The notes below the pieces were generated by a model. It saw nothing but the letters and a program-made list of their open reading frames with translations, made no database searches and was not told the origin of the DNA. A stretch of 25,152 bases of DNA from a virus: positions 1 to 25,152 of the IMG/VR virus record IMGVR_UViG_3300020220_000300, one strand, 5' to 3'. The position numbers and the translations under genes are program-made. Position 1 is the stretch's first letter, and each line of letters starts with the position of its first letter. Positions 1-7,300 of this stretch are shown here, piece after piece.

Positions 1-125
1 GCAAGATATACATAAATAGTTTCCACGCTTACCCCACATTCTTTTGCAATGGCCTCTGGAGATTTTTTATCAATATGATATCTTTTTTTAAGCCATAGGT
101 CACTTGTGTATAGTTTAGCAGACAT
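1..125 (-). CDS. Partial helix-turn-helix protein (possibly N-terminus of a phage HNH-type endonuclease or regulator), runs off the left edge
   Basis: Only the first 41 codons are present. The ATG is at 125-123 and the frame stays open to base 1. The peptide begins MSAKLYTSDLWLKKRY and continues with a helix-turn-helix pattern (SPEAIAKECGVSVETIYVYL) at about residues 22-41, in which AKECGVS is the helix-turn and VETIYVYL the recognition helix. In phages such short 'which residue - Y - AKELGVS' modules often stand at the N-terminus of HNH homing-type endonucleases or of small sigma-like regulators; that is family knowledge, not something the fragment can decide. An AAAGGA lies about 16 bases before the ATG, further than ideal. 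An in-frame TTG lies closer to it but too near to be well spaced. The gene follows the 233-aa gene at 147-848 after 21 bases. Confidence 0.6.
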   Translation of the reverse strand, partial: MSAKLYTSDLWLKKRYHIDKKSPEAIAKECGVSVETIYVYL

Positions 126-146
126 GATGTTAATTGTCAATTCCTT

Positions 147-848
147 TCATATACCGTTCTCCTCCATATATTTTAAGCGCTCTACATATGATTCAAACGC
201 AGGCCCACCTTCATTTTCCATAGTGCTTATATCATAGTTAAATCTATCAGAGTCTTCTAAGGTCCACTTATCTTGATTTTCTACATCCCACTTTTTATCA
301 TTAATAATTCTATCAATGACAAAATCTTTCTTTAGGGTAAACGAAGGCTCATAAATACGAACCCGATTGTTAGGCTGTATAGCAAAGTTGCCATCATCTC
401 TTTGAATGACATGACCACACTTGTGCTCTGCTGGACTTTCTGAATAGCCGTCGTCTAAAACATTTGTATCAGGGTTATGCCAGTCAAGGGTAAACAAATA
501 TGTTCCTTTGTGATGAGTCTTTGTTCTATCAATGTAAGACATTCTTAAATTTGTTAGATTCTCAAATTTTGTTACGGATATATGATGACTAAAGGAGTTC
601 CACAAAACCAAGTTATGAATATCCTGTTCTGGAACTCCAGGCTCTGTACAAAATGCGCTGATCGGCATTCTCCACCACAAGCCACCATCTTCCATCATTA
701 TATGGAATAGTGGGCTTCTACTTTTTATGCTTGCTACTCCAAAAACAACACATGGAAAATATTTGTCATGGCTATCCTTTTGATTTCTTAAATAGTTTCC
801 ACGAACATAACATTCGATTGGAGGTATGTTAGCATTTAACTCAGGCAT
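147..848 (-). CDS. Conserved phage hypothetical protein, 233 aa
   Basis: The function is unknown to me. The N-terminus (about residues 3-20, LNANIPPIECYVRGNYL) followed by a hydrophobic/aromatic stretch (CVVFGVASI) and PISAFC resembles a conserved hypothetical family that I recall from cyanophages and other marine phages; this is memory, not a search. The protein is soluble, has no signal peptide or membrane segment, and is rich in aromatic and charged residues. The ATG at 848 overlaps the stop of the RuvC-like gene by 8 bases, and an AAAAGG lies about 9 bases upstream, so this start is well placed. It is the penultimate gene of the recombination block in reading order. Its position after the resolvase suggests a middle/early gene but does not show a role. 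Confidence 0.8.
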   Translation of the reverse strand: MPELNANIPPIECYVRGNYLRNQKDSHDKYFPCVVFGVASIKSRSPLFHIMMEDGGLWWRMPISAFCTEPGVPEQDIHNLVLWNSFSHHISVTKFENLTNLRMSYIDRTKTHHKGTYLFTLDWHNPDTNVLDDGYSESPAEHKCGHVIQRDDGNFAIQPNNRVRIYEPSFTLKKDFVIDRIINDKKWDVENQDKWTLEDSDRFNYDISTMENEGGPAFESYVERLKYMEENGI

Positions 849-1449
849 GACTTATAGCCTTTTCCCAATTATTTATTGCCCAATGACCAATACCTGCTGA
901 ATCTGCAACATCGTTGTCTGTTATTTTTTTATCATAAATAACACCTAACAATTTTACTGTTCTTTGCTTTCTAAAATCTCTTTCATATGACTTATACCAC
1001 GATAACGATTTGTCTGGATTTAAAGATCTAATTTTAAATTGTTCTTCTTTGGTTAATTTTTTGTTACCCAAATATGATTGCCACGTTATTGGAGATACTT
1101 TGCCAATAATTTTAAGATTAGACAAACCTGCGCCACCTATAATTGCTCCCTGTACAAGAGCAAGATCTGCTGCAGTTTTGGGGGAATTCATAAAAACTGT
1201 ATGCTCAATAACAATAGCCTCAACTAAATTATAATAATCAAATAAGGCTTTTGTTTTTTTAGTAGCATCAATAACTTTAGCATAAATATCTTTGCCCTCA
1301 AACATTATCTTTCCGTGATCTGTTAATCTTTTATACGAATATATAGTAAATGCTAGACTACTTGTGCTGGCATCAATTGCACAAATAACACCAGGCTGAG
1401 TAGACAACTCTGGTTTAAAATATCTATCTGTTTCTTTTGCTCTTGTCAC
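841..1449 (-). CDS. RuvC-like Holliday junction resolvase (RNase H fold)
   Basis: Predicted to cut four-way or branched DNA, as RuvC does. The RNase H-fold motifs are in order: AIDASTSS with the first Asp (D26), VIEHTVF with Glu (E82) after a hydrophobic strand, a helix-rich middle (ALVQGAIIGG), and a C-terminal TDNDVADSAGIGHWA carrying D180 and D183, matching the final acidic pair of the RuvC family. At 202 residues it is slightly longer than bacterial RuvC (about 170). The start is GTG at 1449, with AAAGGGGA about 6 bases upstream. It overlaps the zinc-ribbon gene upstream by 26 bases and the next gene by 8. In this recombination block it probably resolves recombination or replication branches before packaging. 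The catalytic set looks complete. Substrate preference cannot be read from sequence. Confidence 0.88.
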   Translation of the reverse strand: MTRAKETDRYFKPELSTQPGVICAIDASTSSLAFTIYSYKRLTDHGKIMFEGKDIYAKVIDATKKTKALFDYYNLVEAIVIEHTVFMNSPKTAADLALVQGAIIGGAGLSNLKIIGKVSPITWQSYLGNKKLTKEEQFKIRSLNPDKSLSWYKSYERDFRKQRTVKLLGVIYDKKITDNDVADSAGIGHWAINNWEKAISHA

Positions 1450-1720
1450 CTGACATCCCCTTTAATTGTTTTAAAGCCTTTTTTACATCTATGGGGTTGA
1501 TTATACAATTATTACATAATGGCTCATCATTATATATTGATAACCTCTCCCCACACTGTTTGCAAACCCTATTCTTGCCCTTGCGTTTTTGTCGCCTAGC
1601 CTGAATATATCTTTGTGCAATTTTTTCTTTTGTAGCCTGCTCTCGACATTGTTCTGAGCAATATATCTGATAGGATACATTAGAGTTAAAAGATTGATCG
1701 CACCACTTACAACTCTTCAT
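1424..1720 (-). CDS. Small protein with two Cys4 zinc-ribbon/knuckle motifs, 98 aa
   Basis: Eight cysteines form two sets: C4-x2-C7 with C21-x3-C25 (CKWC and YCSEQC), and C53-x2-C56 with C69-x2-C72 (CKQC and LCNNC). Each set can bind one zinc. The linker between them (about residues 27-52) is a strongly basic helix (KEKIAQRYIQARRQKRKGK), typical of nucleic-acid contact. This suggests a small DNA/RNA-binding or protein-docking factor; the exact role is unknown. It lies between the Cas4-like exonuclease (14-base overlap) and the RuvC-like nuclease (26-base overlap), so the three are probably translated together and it could be an accessory to either nuclease. The Shine-Dalgarno is weak (GGAG about 12 bases upstream of ATG 1720), consistent with coupling to the upstream gene. 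Confidence 0.8.
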   Translation of the reverse strand: MKSCKWCDQSFNSNVSYQIYCSEQCREQATKEKIAQRYIQARRQKRKGKNRVCKQCGERLSIYNDEPLCNNCIINPIDVKKALKQLKGMSGDKSKRNR

Positions 1721-2570
1721 GTTCTAGCAACTCCAGAGGTTTAATTTTAATTACCCCTGTCTCTGCTTCAGCGCATGTTTTTTGAATTGGACAAACTTTA
1801 CAGACGGTAGAATTAGATCGATATGGCACCTTTGGAAGTTGCCGATCTTGCCAATTCTTATACACCTCTCGCATCCAATCAAATGCCTGGTCTACCCACC
1901 GACGATAATGATCGTTTACTACTACTGGCAAAGTTAATAACTCATGATTATTTTTATTTTCATAAATCATTACACCTTTGCCAATTTTCCAAACCTTCAT
2001 ATACATTAATAACTGCATAAGATGACCCTTTGTTGGTTTTCGGCTCCCCTTTTTGCGTTCAAAGTCTTCATTATTTACAGTTTTAATTTCTCCAATCACA
2101 CGCTGTTCGTCTATGTTTAACATTACGTCGCCATAGCCATCGAATGGAGGATCGTCTGTTTTAACCCTAAACTCCATCGATGGGTGTGTTTGTTTGTTAT
2201 ATTTTCTTTCTATAGGATCAAACTCCATTGTTTCATCAAGAAGCCCAGAGTCTGCAATTGCTTCTTGAATTCTGTCATGTCCGTAAGTCCCATTAGTTCT
2301 ATTTGCAACTCCATATGCATCTGAATCGTCATAATGTACTGCCCCATCAAAAGCAAGATACCAATATCTAGGACATTTTCCAGCACCATAGGATAGTGTA
2401 GACGGTGAAAAACTACTTTTTTTGCTAAACTTTGGTTTTGTTTTTGTCATATAGCCAGACTCTATTTTTTCAATAATCCCGCTAACAAAACTTACATCTG
2501 CTTGTGGCGTATCATTTTTCTTTTTATTTGAACTCTTTGTCATTACTTGTTGTAGTAAATTTTTTGTCAT
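1707..2570 (-). CDS. Cas4-like / RecB-like PD-(D/E)XK exonuclease with Fe-S cluster cysteines, 287 aa
   Basis: Predicted single-strand exonuclease of the Cas4/AddB-C superfamily. The four cluster cysteines are split in the usual way: C66 near the N-terminus (GKCPRYWYL) and C257-x2-C260-x5-C266 at the C-terminus (CKVCPIQKTC). Between them lie the nuclease motifs: H99 (YGHDRIQ), D148 (YGDVML), E161-x-K163 (GEIKTV) and the Q186-x3-Y190 motif (QLLMY), all present. The first 45 residues are polar and probably disordered. The ATG is at 2570 with AAAGGA 5 bases upstream. A 34-base gap separates it from the upstream gene and holds a good -10 box. Stand-alone phage Cas4-like proteins usually belong to recombination modules, and the RecA, Hjc-like and RuvC-like neighbours fit that. 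No cas1, cas2 or array is present, so spacer acquisition is not supported. Confidence 0.9.
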   Translation of the reverse strand: MTKNLLQQVMTKSSNKKKNDTPQADVSFVSGIIEKIESGYMTKTKPKFSKKSSFSPSTLSYGAGKCPRYWYLAFDGAVHYDDSDAYGVANRTNGTYGHDRIQEAIADSGLLDETMEFDPIERKYNKQTHPSMEFRVKTDDPPFDGYGDVMLNIDEQRVIGEIKTVNNEDFERKKGSRKPTKGHLMQLLMYMKVWKIGKGVMIYENKNNHELLTLPVVVNDHYRRWVDQAFDWMREVYKNWQDRQLPKVPYRSNSTVCKVCPIQKTCAEAETGVIKIKPLELLEHEEL

Positions 2571-2591
2571 AATATTCCTTTGTTTAAATTA

Positions 2592-2600
2592 ATTATAGCA
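2592..2600 (-). promoter_or_regulatory. Candidate extended -10 promoter element (TGCTATAAT) before the Cas4-like gene
   Basis: On the minus strand TGCTATAAT gives a perfect -10 hexamer with the TGn extension, inside the 34-base gap between the 101-aa gene and the Cas4-like gene. The -35 position (around TATATC) is poor, as allowed for extended -10 promoters. The predicted +1 near 2585 gives a 15-base leader that contains AAAGGA. The same 9-mer recurs at 2943-2951, inside coding sequence upstream of the 101-aa gene. Confidence 0.4.
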
Positions 2601-2604
2601 GATA

Positions 2605-2910
2605 TCACTTAATGATATATTTTAAAGCAGAAACAAGATTGTTGATTGATTCTGCTGCGGTATAGTAAAGATTTTTTTTGCCCCTGTTTGACTTATCCAC
2701 ATTAGCCATCCATGTTGCCCTAAATGCCATTTTAGCAGCAATAGCCTGAAGCCTTACTATCTCTATAGTTGCAACGTTCATAGGGATATCTGGCTTAATG
2801 ATTAACTTAGCAATAAAAGTAAGAGCAGTATTTAGTTCCTCATCTTGCATATAGTCTGCTATTTCTGTCAAACCATTGACCATCTCAAGCGTTGTATTAT
2901 TTTGTTCCAT
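2605..2910 (-). CDS. Small helical conserved phage protein, 101 aa, function unknown
   Basis: I recognise this only as a type of small all-helical protein found in actinobacteriophages (memory, not a search). The sequence shows an acidic N-terminal helix (NGLTEIADYMQDEELNTAL), an amphipathic middle (IVRLQAIAAKMAF) and a C-terminal helix ending SALKYIIK. It has no cysteines, membrane segment or known catalytic motif. The ATG is at 2910 with GGTGGAAA directly upstream. It overlaps the Hjc-like gene by 14 bases and is followed by a candidate promoter. Its place between two nucleases suggests a link to DNA metabolism, by context only. Confidence 0.8.
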   Translation of the reverse strand: MEQNNTTLEMVNGLTEIADYMQDEELNTALTFIAKLIIKPDIPMNVATIEIVRLQAIAAKMAFRATWMANVDKSNRGKKNLYYTAAESINNLVSALKYIIK

Positions 2911-3187
2911 TTTCCACCATCTGTTCTAGTAGTTCTAACTCTATTATAGCAAGCCTGACCTTCTTGTTACCCTCGCCCAACACCACCACTATGGCTGGAT
3001 CATTGTTATTTTTGATAGCATCTGTAACTGCCTTAGCCCATACAGTGCTATTTAAGGTAAAAGATTTTGAGTTTTCCTTAAAATCAACAGTAAAGTTTTG
3101 CCATGTCGCATCGCCCTTCTTGGTATTTCTACCTGAGTTCTTGTGCAATTTGGCACCTATTCTTTTGCTTTCGCTATTCTCTGTCAT
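2897..3187 (-). CDS. Putative Hjc-like PD-(D/E)XK nuclease (Holliday-junction resolvase family), 96 aa
   Basis: The pattern is GAKLHKNSGR - KKGDA (D26) - VDFKE (D35-x-K37) - SFTLNSTVW - ending in a helix and strand (PAIVVVLGEG, VRLAIIELE). This order, glycine/serine-rich N-terminus, GD, then hydrophobic-D-x-K followed by S-[FY]-[ST]-L-...-W, is the layout of short archaeal-Hjc-type resolvases and their phage relatives, which cut branched DNA. The usual last-motif acid is Asp here rather than Glu. A longer open frame reaches upstream to 3286, but that part lies under the zinc-protein gene. ATG 3187 gives a 14-base overlap with that gene and removes an implausible N-terminus, so I choose it. 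The Shine-Dalgarno is weak (AAAGAAAAG). A non-nuclease DNA-binding descendant is possible. Confidence 0.6.
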   Translation of the reverse strand: MTENSESKRIGAKLHKNSGRNTKKGDATWQNFTVDFKENSKSFTLNSTVWAKAVTDAIKNNNDPAIVVVLGEGNKKVRLAIIELELLEQMVENGTK

Positions 3188-3359
3188 GTCTTTTCTTTGT
3201 TTTATATCCCACCTTAAATAATAGAACTTGTGATAAATGTTTTTCTGAACACATCCACGTAGCCATTCCAGTGGCCATGTAGACACGAACAGTATTTACT
3301 TCTTTCTTGCAAGTTTTACAATAGAACTTGCCTTCTAAAATACTATATCTGTCCGTCAA
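3174..3359 (-). CDS. Small zinc-finger-like phage protein, 61 aa
   Basis: The sequence contains YCKTCKKEV (C14-x2-C17) and, after a short beta-rich stretch, TWMCSEKH (C37 with H41), which could complete a CCCH-type zinc site. Similar 60-70 residue proteins with an ATWMC-x3-H ending occur in other phages as far as I recall; their function is not known to me. The start is a TTG at 3359, inside the last codons of the RecA gene (17-base overlap), with only a weak purine-rich stretch upstream, so translation probably depends on coupling to recA. The next in-frame ATG would remove the CxxC and is less likely. It leads into the Hjc-like gene with a 14-base overlap. Confidence 0.7.
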   Translation of the reverse strand: MTDRYSILEGKFYCKTCKKEVNTVRVYMATGMATWMCSEKHLSQVLLFKVGYKTKKRHDRE

Positions 3360-4362
3360 CTTTATTCTTAATCATATTTTGTAGATCAAGATCCTCTCGT
3401 ACTCTAGTAATAAATCCTTCTCTGCCCTGAACTTTTGATTTATCTGGCAAAAGATACCAGGCTCCTGTGCGCTCTACAATTCCAATTAATTCAGCAGTGT
3501 CAACAAGGTCGGCAATAGAATCAATGCCTAAGTTGTTGCCCCTAAAATAAAAATCATATTCTCCAGATTGAAACGCTGCAGAAGTTTTTGAGAACTGAAG
3601 ATCCCAGCGAACTTTTCTACCAATCTTTTCTTCAATTGCTTTGTCGCCAACATACAACTTGCCCTTAATTGCTTGATTCTCTGATTCGGAGGAAAACAGT
3701 TTAATGACAGTAGACGAATAAAACTTTGTAGCCTGACCGCCAGTTGGTTGTTGGCTTGTATACATTGCATTAATATTATTTCTTGATTGACTAATTAAAA
3801 GCAATAGAGTTGGTTTAATTTTATTGTTTGCATAATTTAGCATCTTCCATGCGTTGCTAAAATCACGAGACTCTGCACCAATCTGTTTTGTATTTTCTAA
3901 TTGCTTTAATTCTGTAGAATCTTTTTCAAAATAAATAGCAGGTAGTAAAGAGGTTATGGAATCTATTGCAATAATATCAACACCAGCCTCCATTAAACTT
4001 ACTCCTGTTTCAACCATCTCGTTTATGGTTCTTGCCTGAGAAACAATTAATTTAGATATGTCAACTCCTAACTTAGCAGCCCAGTCTTTGTCATAGGACA
4101 TTTCCGAATCAATCCAGGCACAGACTTTTCCCTCCGCCTGTGCATTGGCAATTGTCTGTAAACATAATGACGACTTAGCACTTGATTTACTGCCCCATAC
4201 TAAGACTTGCCTGCCATAAGGAAGCCCTCCATTTAATGCCCGATTAAGTCCATAACTTGGTGTTGTTGCGTATTCTGTCTTTGGCACCTCATCTCCAACT
4301 AAAATACTTTTACGAAGTTTAGGGTTTAACTGTGCTAATACATCTTCAAGACTAACTGACAT
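3343..4362 (-). CDS. recA: RecA/UvsX-type strand-exchange recombinase, 339 aa
   Basis: Predicted ATP-dependent recombinase that forms filaments on ssDNA and pairs homologous strands. The core matches RecA in order: NGGLPYGRQVLVWG then a Walker A at residues 57-65 (GSKSSAKSS), DSEMSYD with the catalytic Glu E87, Walker B strand DIIAIDS at 129-135, and an L2-like segment SQSRNNINAMYTSQQPTGG in the place of RecA's NQIRMKIG...TTTGG. The C-terminal ELIGIVERTGAWY corresponds to RecA's KLIEKAGAWY. The Walker A has Ala (A62) where RecA has the Gly before the essential Lys (K63), which is odd. The long acidic C-terminal tail of bacterial RecA is missing. The ATG at 4362 has GGAGGA 5 bases upstream, formed from the last codons of the polymerase gene (11-base overlap), so the two are coupled. 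Confidence 0.93.
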   Translation of the reverse strand: MSVSLEDVLAQLNPKLRKSILVGDEVPKTEYATTPSYGLNRALNGGLPYGRQVLVWGSKSSAKSSLCLQTIANAQAEGKVCAWIDSEMSYDKDWAAKLGVDISKLIVSQARTINEMVETGVSLMEAGVDIIAIDSITSLLPAIYFEKDSTELKQLENTKQIGAESRDFSNAWKMLNYANNKIKPTLLLLISQSRNNINAMYTSQQPTGGQATKFYSSTVIKLFSSESENQAIKGKLYVGDKAIEEKIGRKVRWDLQFSKTSAAFQSGEYDFYFRGNNLGIDSIADLVDTAELIGIVERTGAWYLLPDKSKVQGREGFITRVREDLDLQNMIKNKVDGQI

Positions 4363-7300
4363 TTACATCCTCCAATATTACTGTCCCCTCTTTGGTCTTA
4401 CCAAATTCAAATTTATATGCATTGCCTTCTTTAATATGCATATATGCTTTTGCAAAAGATGTAGGAAACACTGTTATTGAATGAAGGTCTCTCTTGGTAT
4501 CTGCTAGGGTAAGTGAAGCCATTCTTTTTCCATTCTTGGTTGTTCTAGGTTTAAATGATACAACAAACATTTCATCATCTTTATATGGCAACATTCTGTA
4601 ATTTAAAAACTTAACCAATGCTGCACTAGAATTTTTTATTTCATCAGCAGGAATTGCAGACACAATCCTGTTATTATCACAAAGGACCAAATAAGAACGA
4701 CCTGTCTCAATAGTCGTATTTTCATCATCAAATATACCGACAGACCCAGTCTTGTCCAAAATTTCAACTCTAGACCAACCTTTCCCTCTCTTAATTGATT
4801 TTACCATACCCAGAAAAATATAGCAACCCTTATCATCAAAATCTGATATTCCTTGAATAAAAGCATAGTAGTGAGAAGGAACAGTCATGTTAAACTCTGG
4901 AAGGTTTAAATACTCGTATAAATGTTCTCTCTTCTCTTCTTCGGTTTTAATATTATCTGAAAACTCTGCAGCACCAATTACATTGAGCGCTTGAAGTGCT
5001 CTGCTATTTACACCATTTCCTTTAGTAAAGGTGAACTTTTCAAGTTCTGCATAAGACTTAAAAGGTCGTGCCTGTATATATCGTTCTGCAATCTTATCAG
5101 AGATATATTTGATTGCCGTGAGTCCGATCCGAATACCCTTACCCTCAATTTTAAAATCAATATCCGATTCATTAATATGAGGTAGTTTAACCCTAATCCC
5201 CATTCTTTTCGCTTCAATAAGATATTCAGTTCGTGCATCTTTGTCTCCTTCGTTTTTAAGCACCGAGTACATAAACTCAAGTGGATAGTAATGCTTTAGC
5301 CACGCCGTCCAATACGAGAGCGTAGAATAAGCAACCGCATGACTCTTGTTGAACGAATATCCCGCATGCTCTTCAAAATCATGCCATAGGTCACGAGCAG
5401 TATTAGGATTAATGTACTTAGAAGCACCGCCAACAAACTTATCACGAAACGCATCTAATTCTCTTGCATCCTTTTTCTTACCAATAATTTTACGAACCTT
5501 ATCGGCCTCAGACCAAGACATCCCCCCCAACTCAACGCAAGCCTGCATAACTTGCTCTTGGTATAGGATACACCCATATGTTTCTTCTGTGAACGGTTTC
5601 ATTGTCTGATGTAAATAATTGACTGCCTGTCTACCGTGCTTTCTTTCAATATAATCTTTTCCGATAGTGTTCATGGCACCTGGACGAACAAGAGCATTTG
5701 AGGCAGCAAGTTCTGATAGATTTTTTACACCCATCTTAATGAGAAGGTTGGTGTATGGCGCTGCTTCACACTGAAAGACTCCTTTTGTGTGTCCATCAGA
5801 AAGCATTTGATATACCTTTGGGTCAGACATATCAATGTTTAAAAGGTCAATGTCCGTGCCCTCTCGTTCTTTAATTATGTTTACAGTATCTTTAATTACA
5901 CTCAAAGTTTTAAGTCCCAATGCATCAATCTTAATAAGGCCAATTCTTTCAGCCTCCTCCATGTCAACAGCAACTACAGGAATGCGCTCATCCGATCCTG
6001 GAGCATTTCTTGTTTCCATAGGTGCATATCTAAAAATAGGATTCTTGCTAGTGACAACACCAGCAGCGTGAATACCAGTGCCTCGAATGCGCCCACGAAG
6101 TTTTTCTCCGTACTCTTCTAACTCTGGATATTTTTCCCTAAACCATAGAGTGGTTTTAGAAGTGCAATAGTCGTCCCAAGTGTCAACCAACTTTAAAACC
6201 TTGTTTACATCTGATAAAGGAATGTTTAATACACGAGCAACATCTCGCACCACACCCTTATCTTTAAACTCTAAAAATGTTGCAATTGAAGCAACGTGTT
6301 TATACTGTCTAACAAGATAATCTTTAACCTCATCACGACGAGAATCTTGAATATCCGTATCGATATCTGGAAAGTCATTGCGCTCTGGATTAATAAAGCG
6401 GAAGAACAAAAGTCCGTGCTTAATGGGATCAATCTCAGTAATGCCAAGAACGTAACAAAGCAGAGAACCAGCAGAAGAACCACGACCAGGGCCAATCAAA
6501 ATATCTTCTTTTTTGGCCCACGAAATCATACTTTGAACCACAAGAAAGTATGGCCCAAACTTTTTATTTTTAATAACTTCAAGTTCCTCATGAAGTCTAT
6601 CCAGATATTCTTTATTTTTATCTAAACCTTTTGCTACTAAACCTGACATTGCAAGTTCTTCTAACTGCTTATCAGGATTTTTATATTGAACTGGAAGAAG
6701 ATTTAGCCCATCTTTAATTTCATAATCTTCTATACTATTGGCAAGTTCAACTGTATTTTCATATATATCTGTTCTATAGATTGACTGCTTTTCCATAGCA
6801 GCCTGAATTTCTTCATACGACAACAAGTGAATATCAAATTTATTAAATGACATTTGTCTATCTGCACCATACAAATAATCAAGGCGCTTCATTAGGTCCC
6901 TTTGCTTTTTAGACTTCTCGTATGTAGCGTCTTTCTGAATTTTATTTGAATAAGTGTTAAGAATAAGTTTTAGTTCCTGAATTTCTTTTTGTGATGGGTC
7001 AACATGATGACAGTCTGGGGTTACAATTGGTTTAATTTTAAACTCATCTGCTAACTGTAATATTGTATTATTGACTGAATAGTCATTGTGTGGCATTACT
7101 TCAAGATAATAATCATCGCCAAATGTTTCTTTAAACCACTTAATATACTTCTTTGCCATTCCAAGTTCTCCAAGTTCTATTGACTTGGCAATAATACCGC
7201 TTGGGCAGGCAGAAGATACAATAATGCCTTCTTTATGTTGGGATAAAATCTCAAAGTCAATTCGTGGCTTTTTGTAATAACCTTCTGTCCATGCAATTTC

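Noticed and set aside
130-150. Six-codon frame (MKGIDN) from the ATGA overlap at the end of the 233-aa gene
   Set aside because: Too short to be a gene and with no sign of conservation; the ATGA here is probably accidental.
1707-2570. CRISPR adaptation function for the Cas4-like protein
   Set aside because: No cas1, cas2, effector gene or repeat array is visible; neighbours are phage recombination genes.
2892-3221. Plus-strand open frame of 109 codons over the Hjc-like gene
   Set aside because: Hydrophobic, Ser/Phe-rich translation typical of antisense to an AT-rich charged protein, with no ribosome site support.
3188-3286. Longer N-terminus for the Hjc-like protein (start at 3286)
   Set aside because: The added part overlaps the zinc-protein gene in another frame and does not look like a protein N-terminus. 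ATG 3187 gives a normal 14-base overlap.
4991-6625. Several open frames on both strands inside the polymerase gene
   Set aside because: All are in other frames of a confidently identified polymerase and have low-complexity or antisense-type composition.
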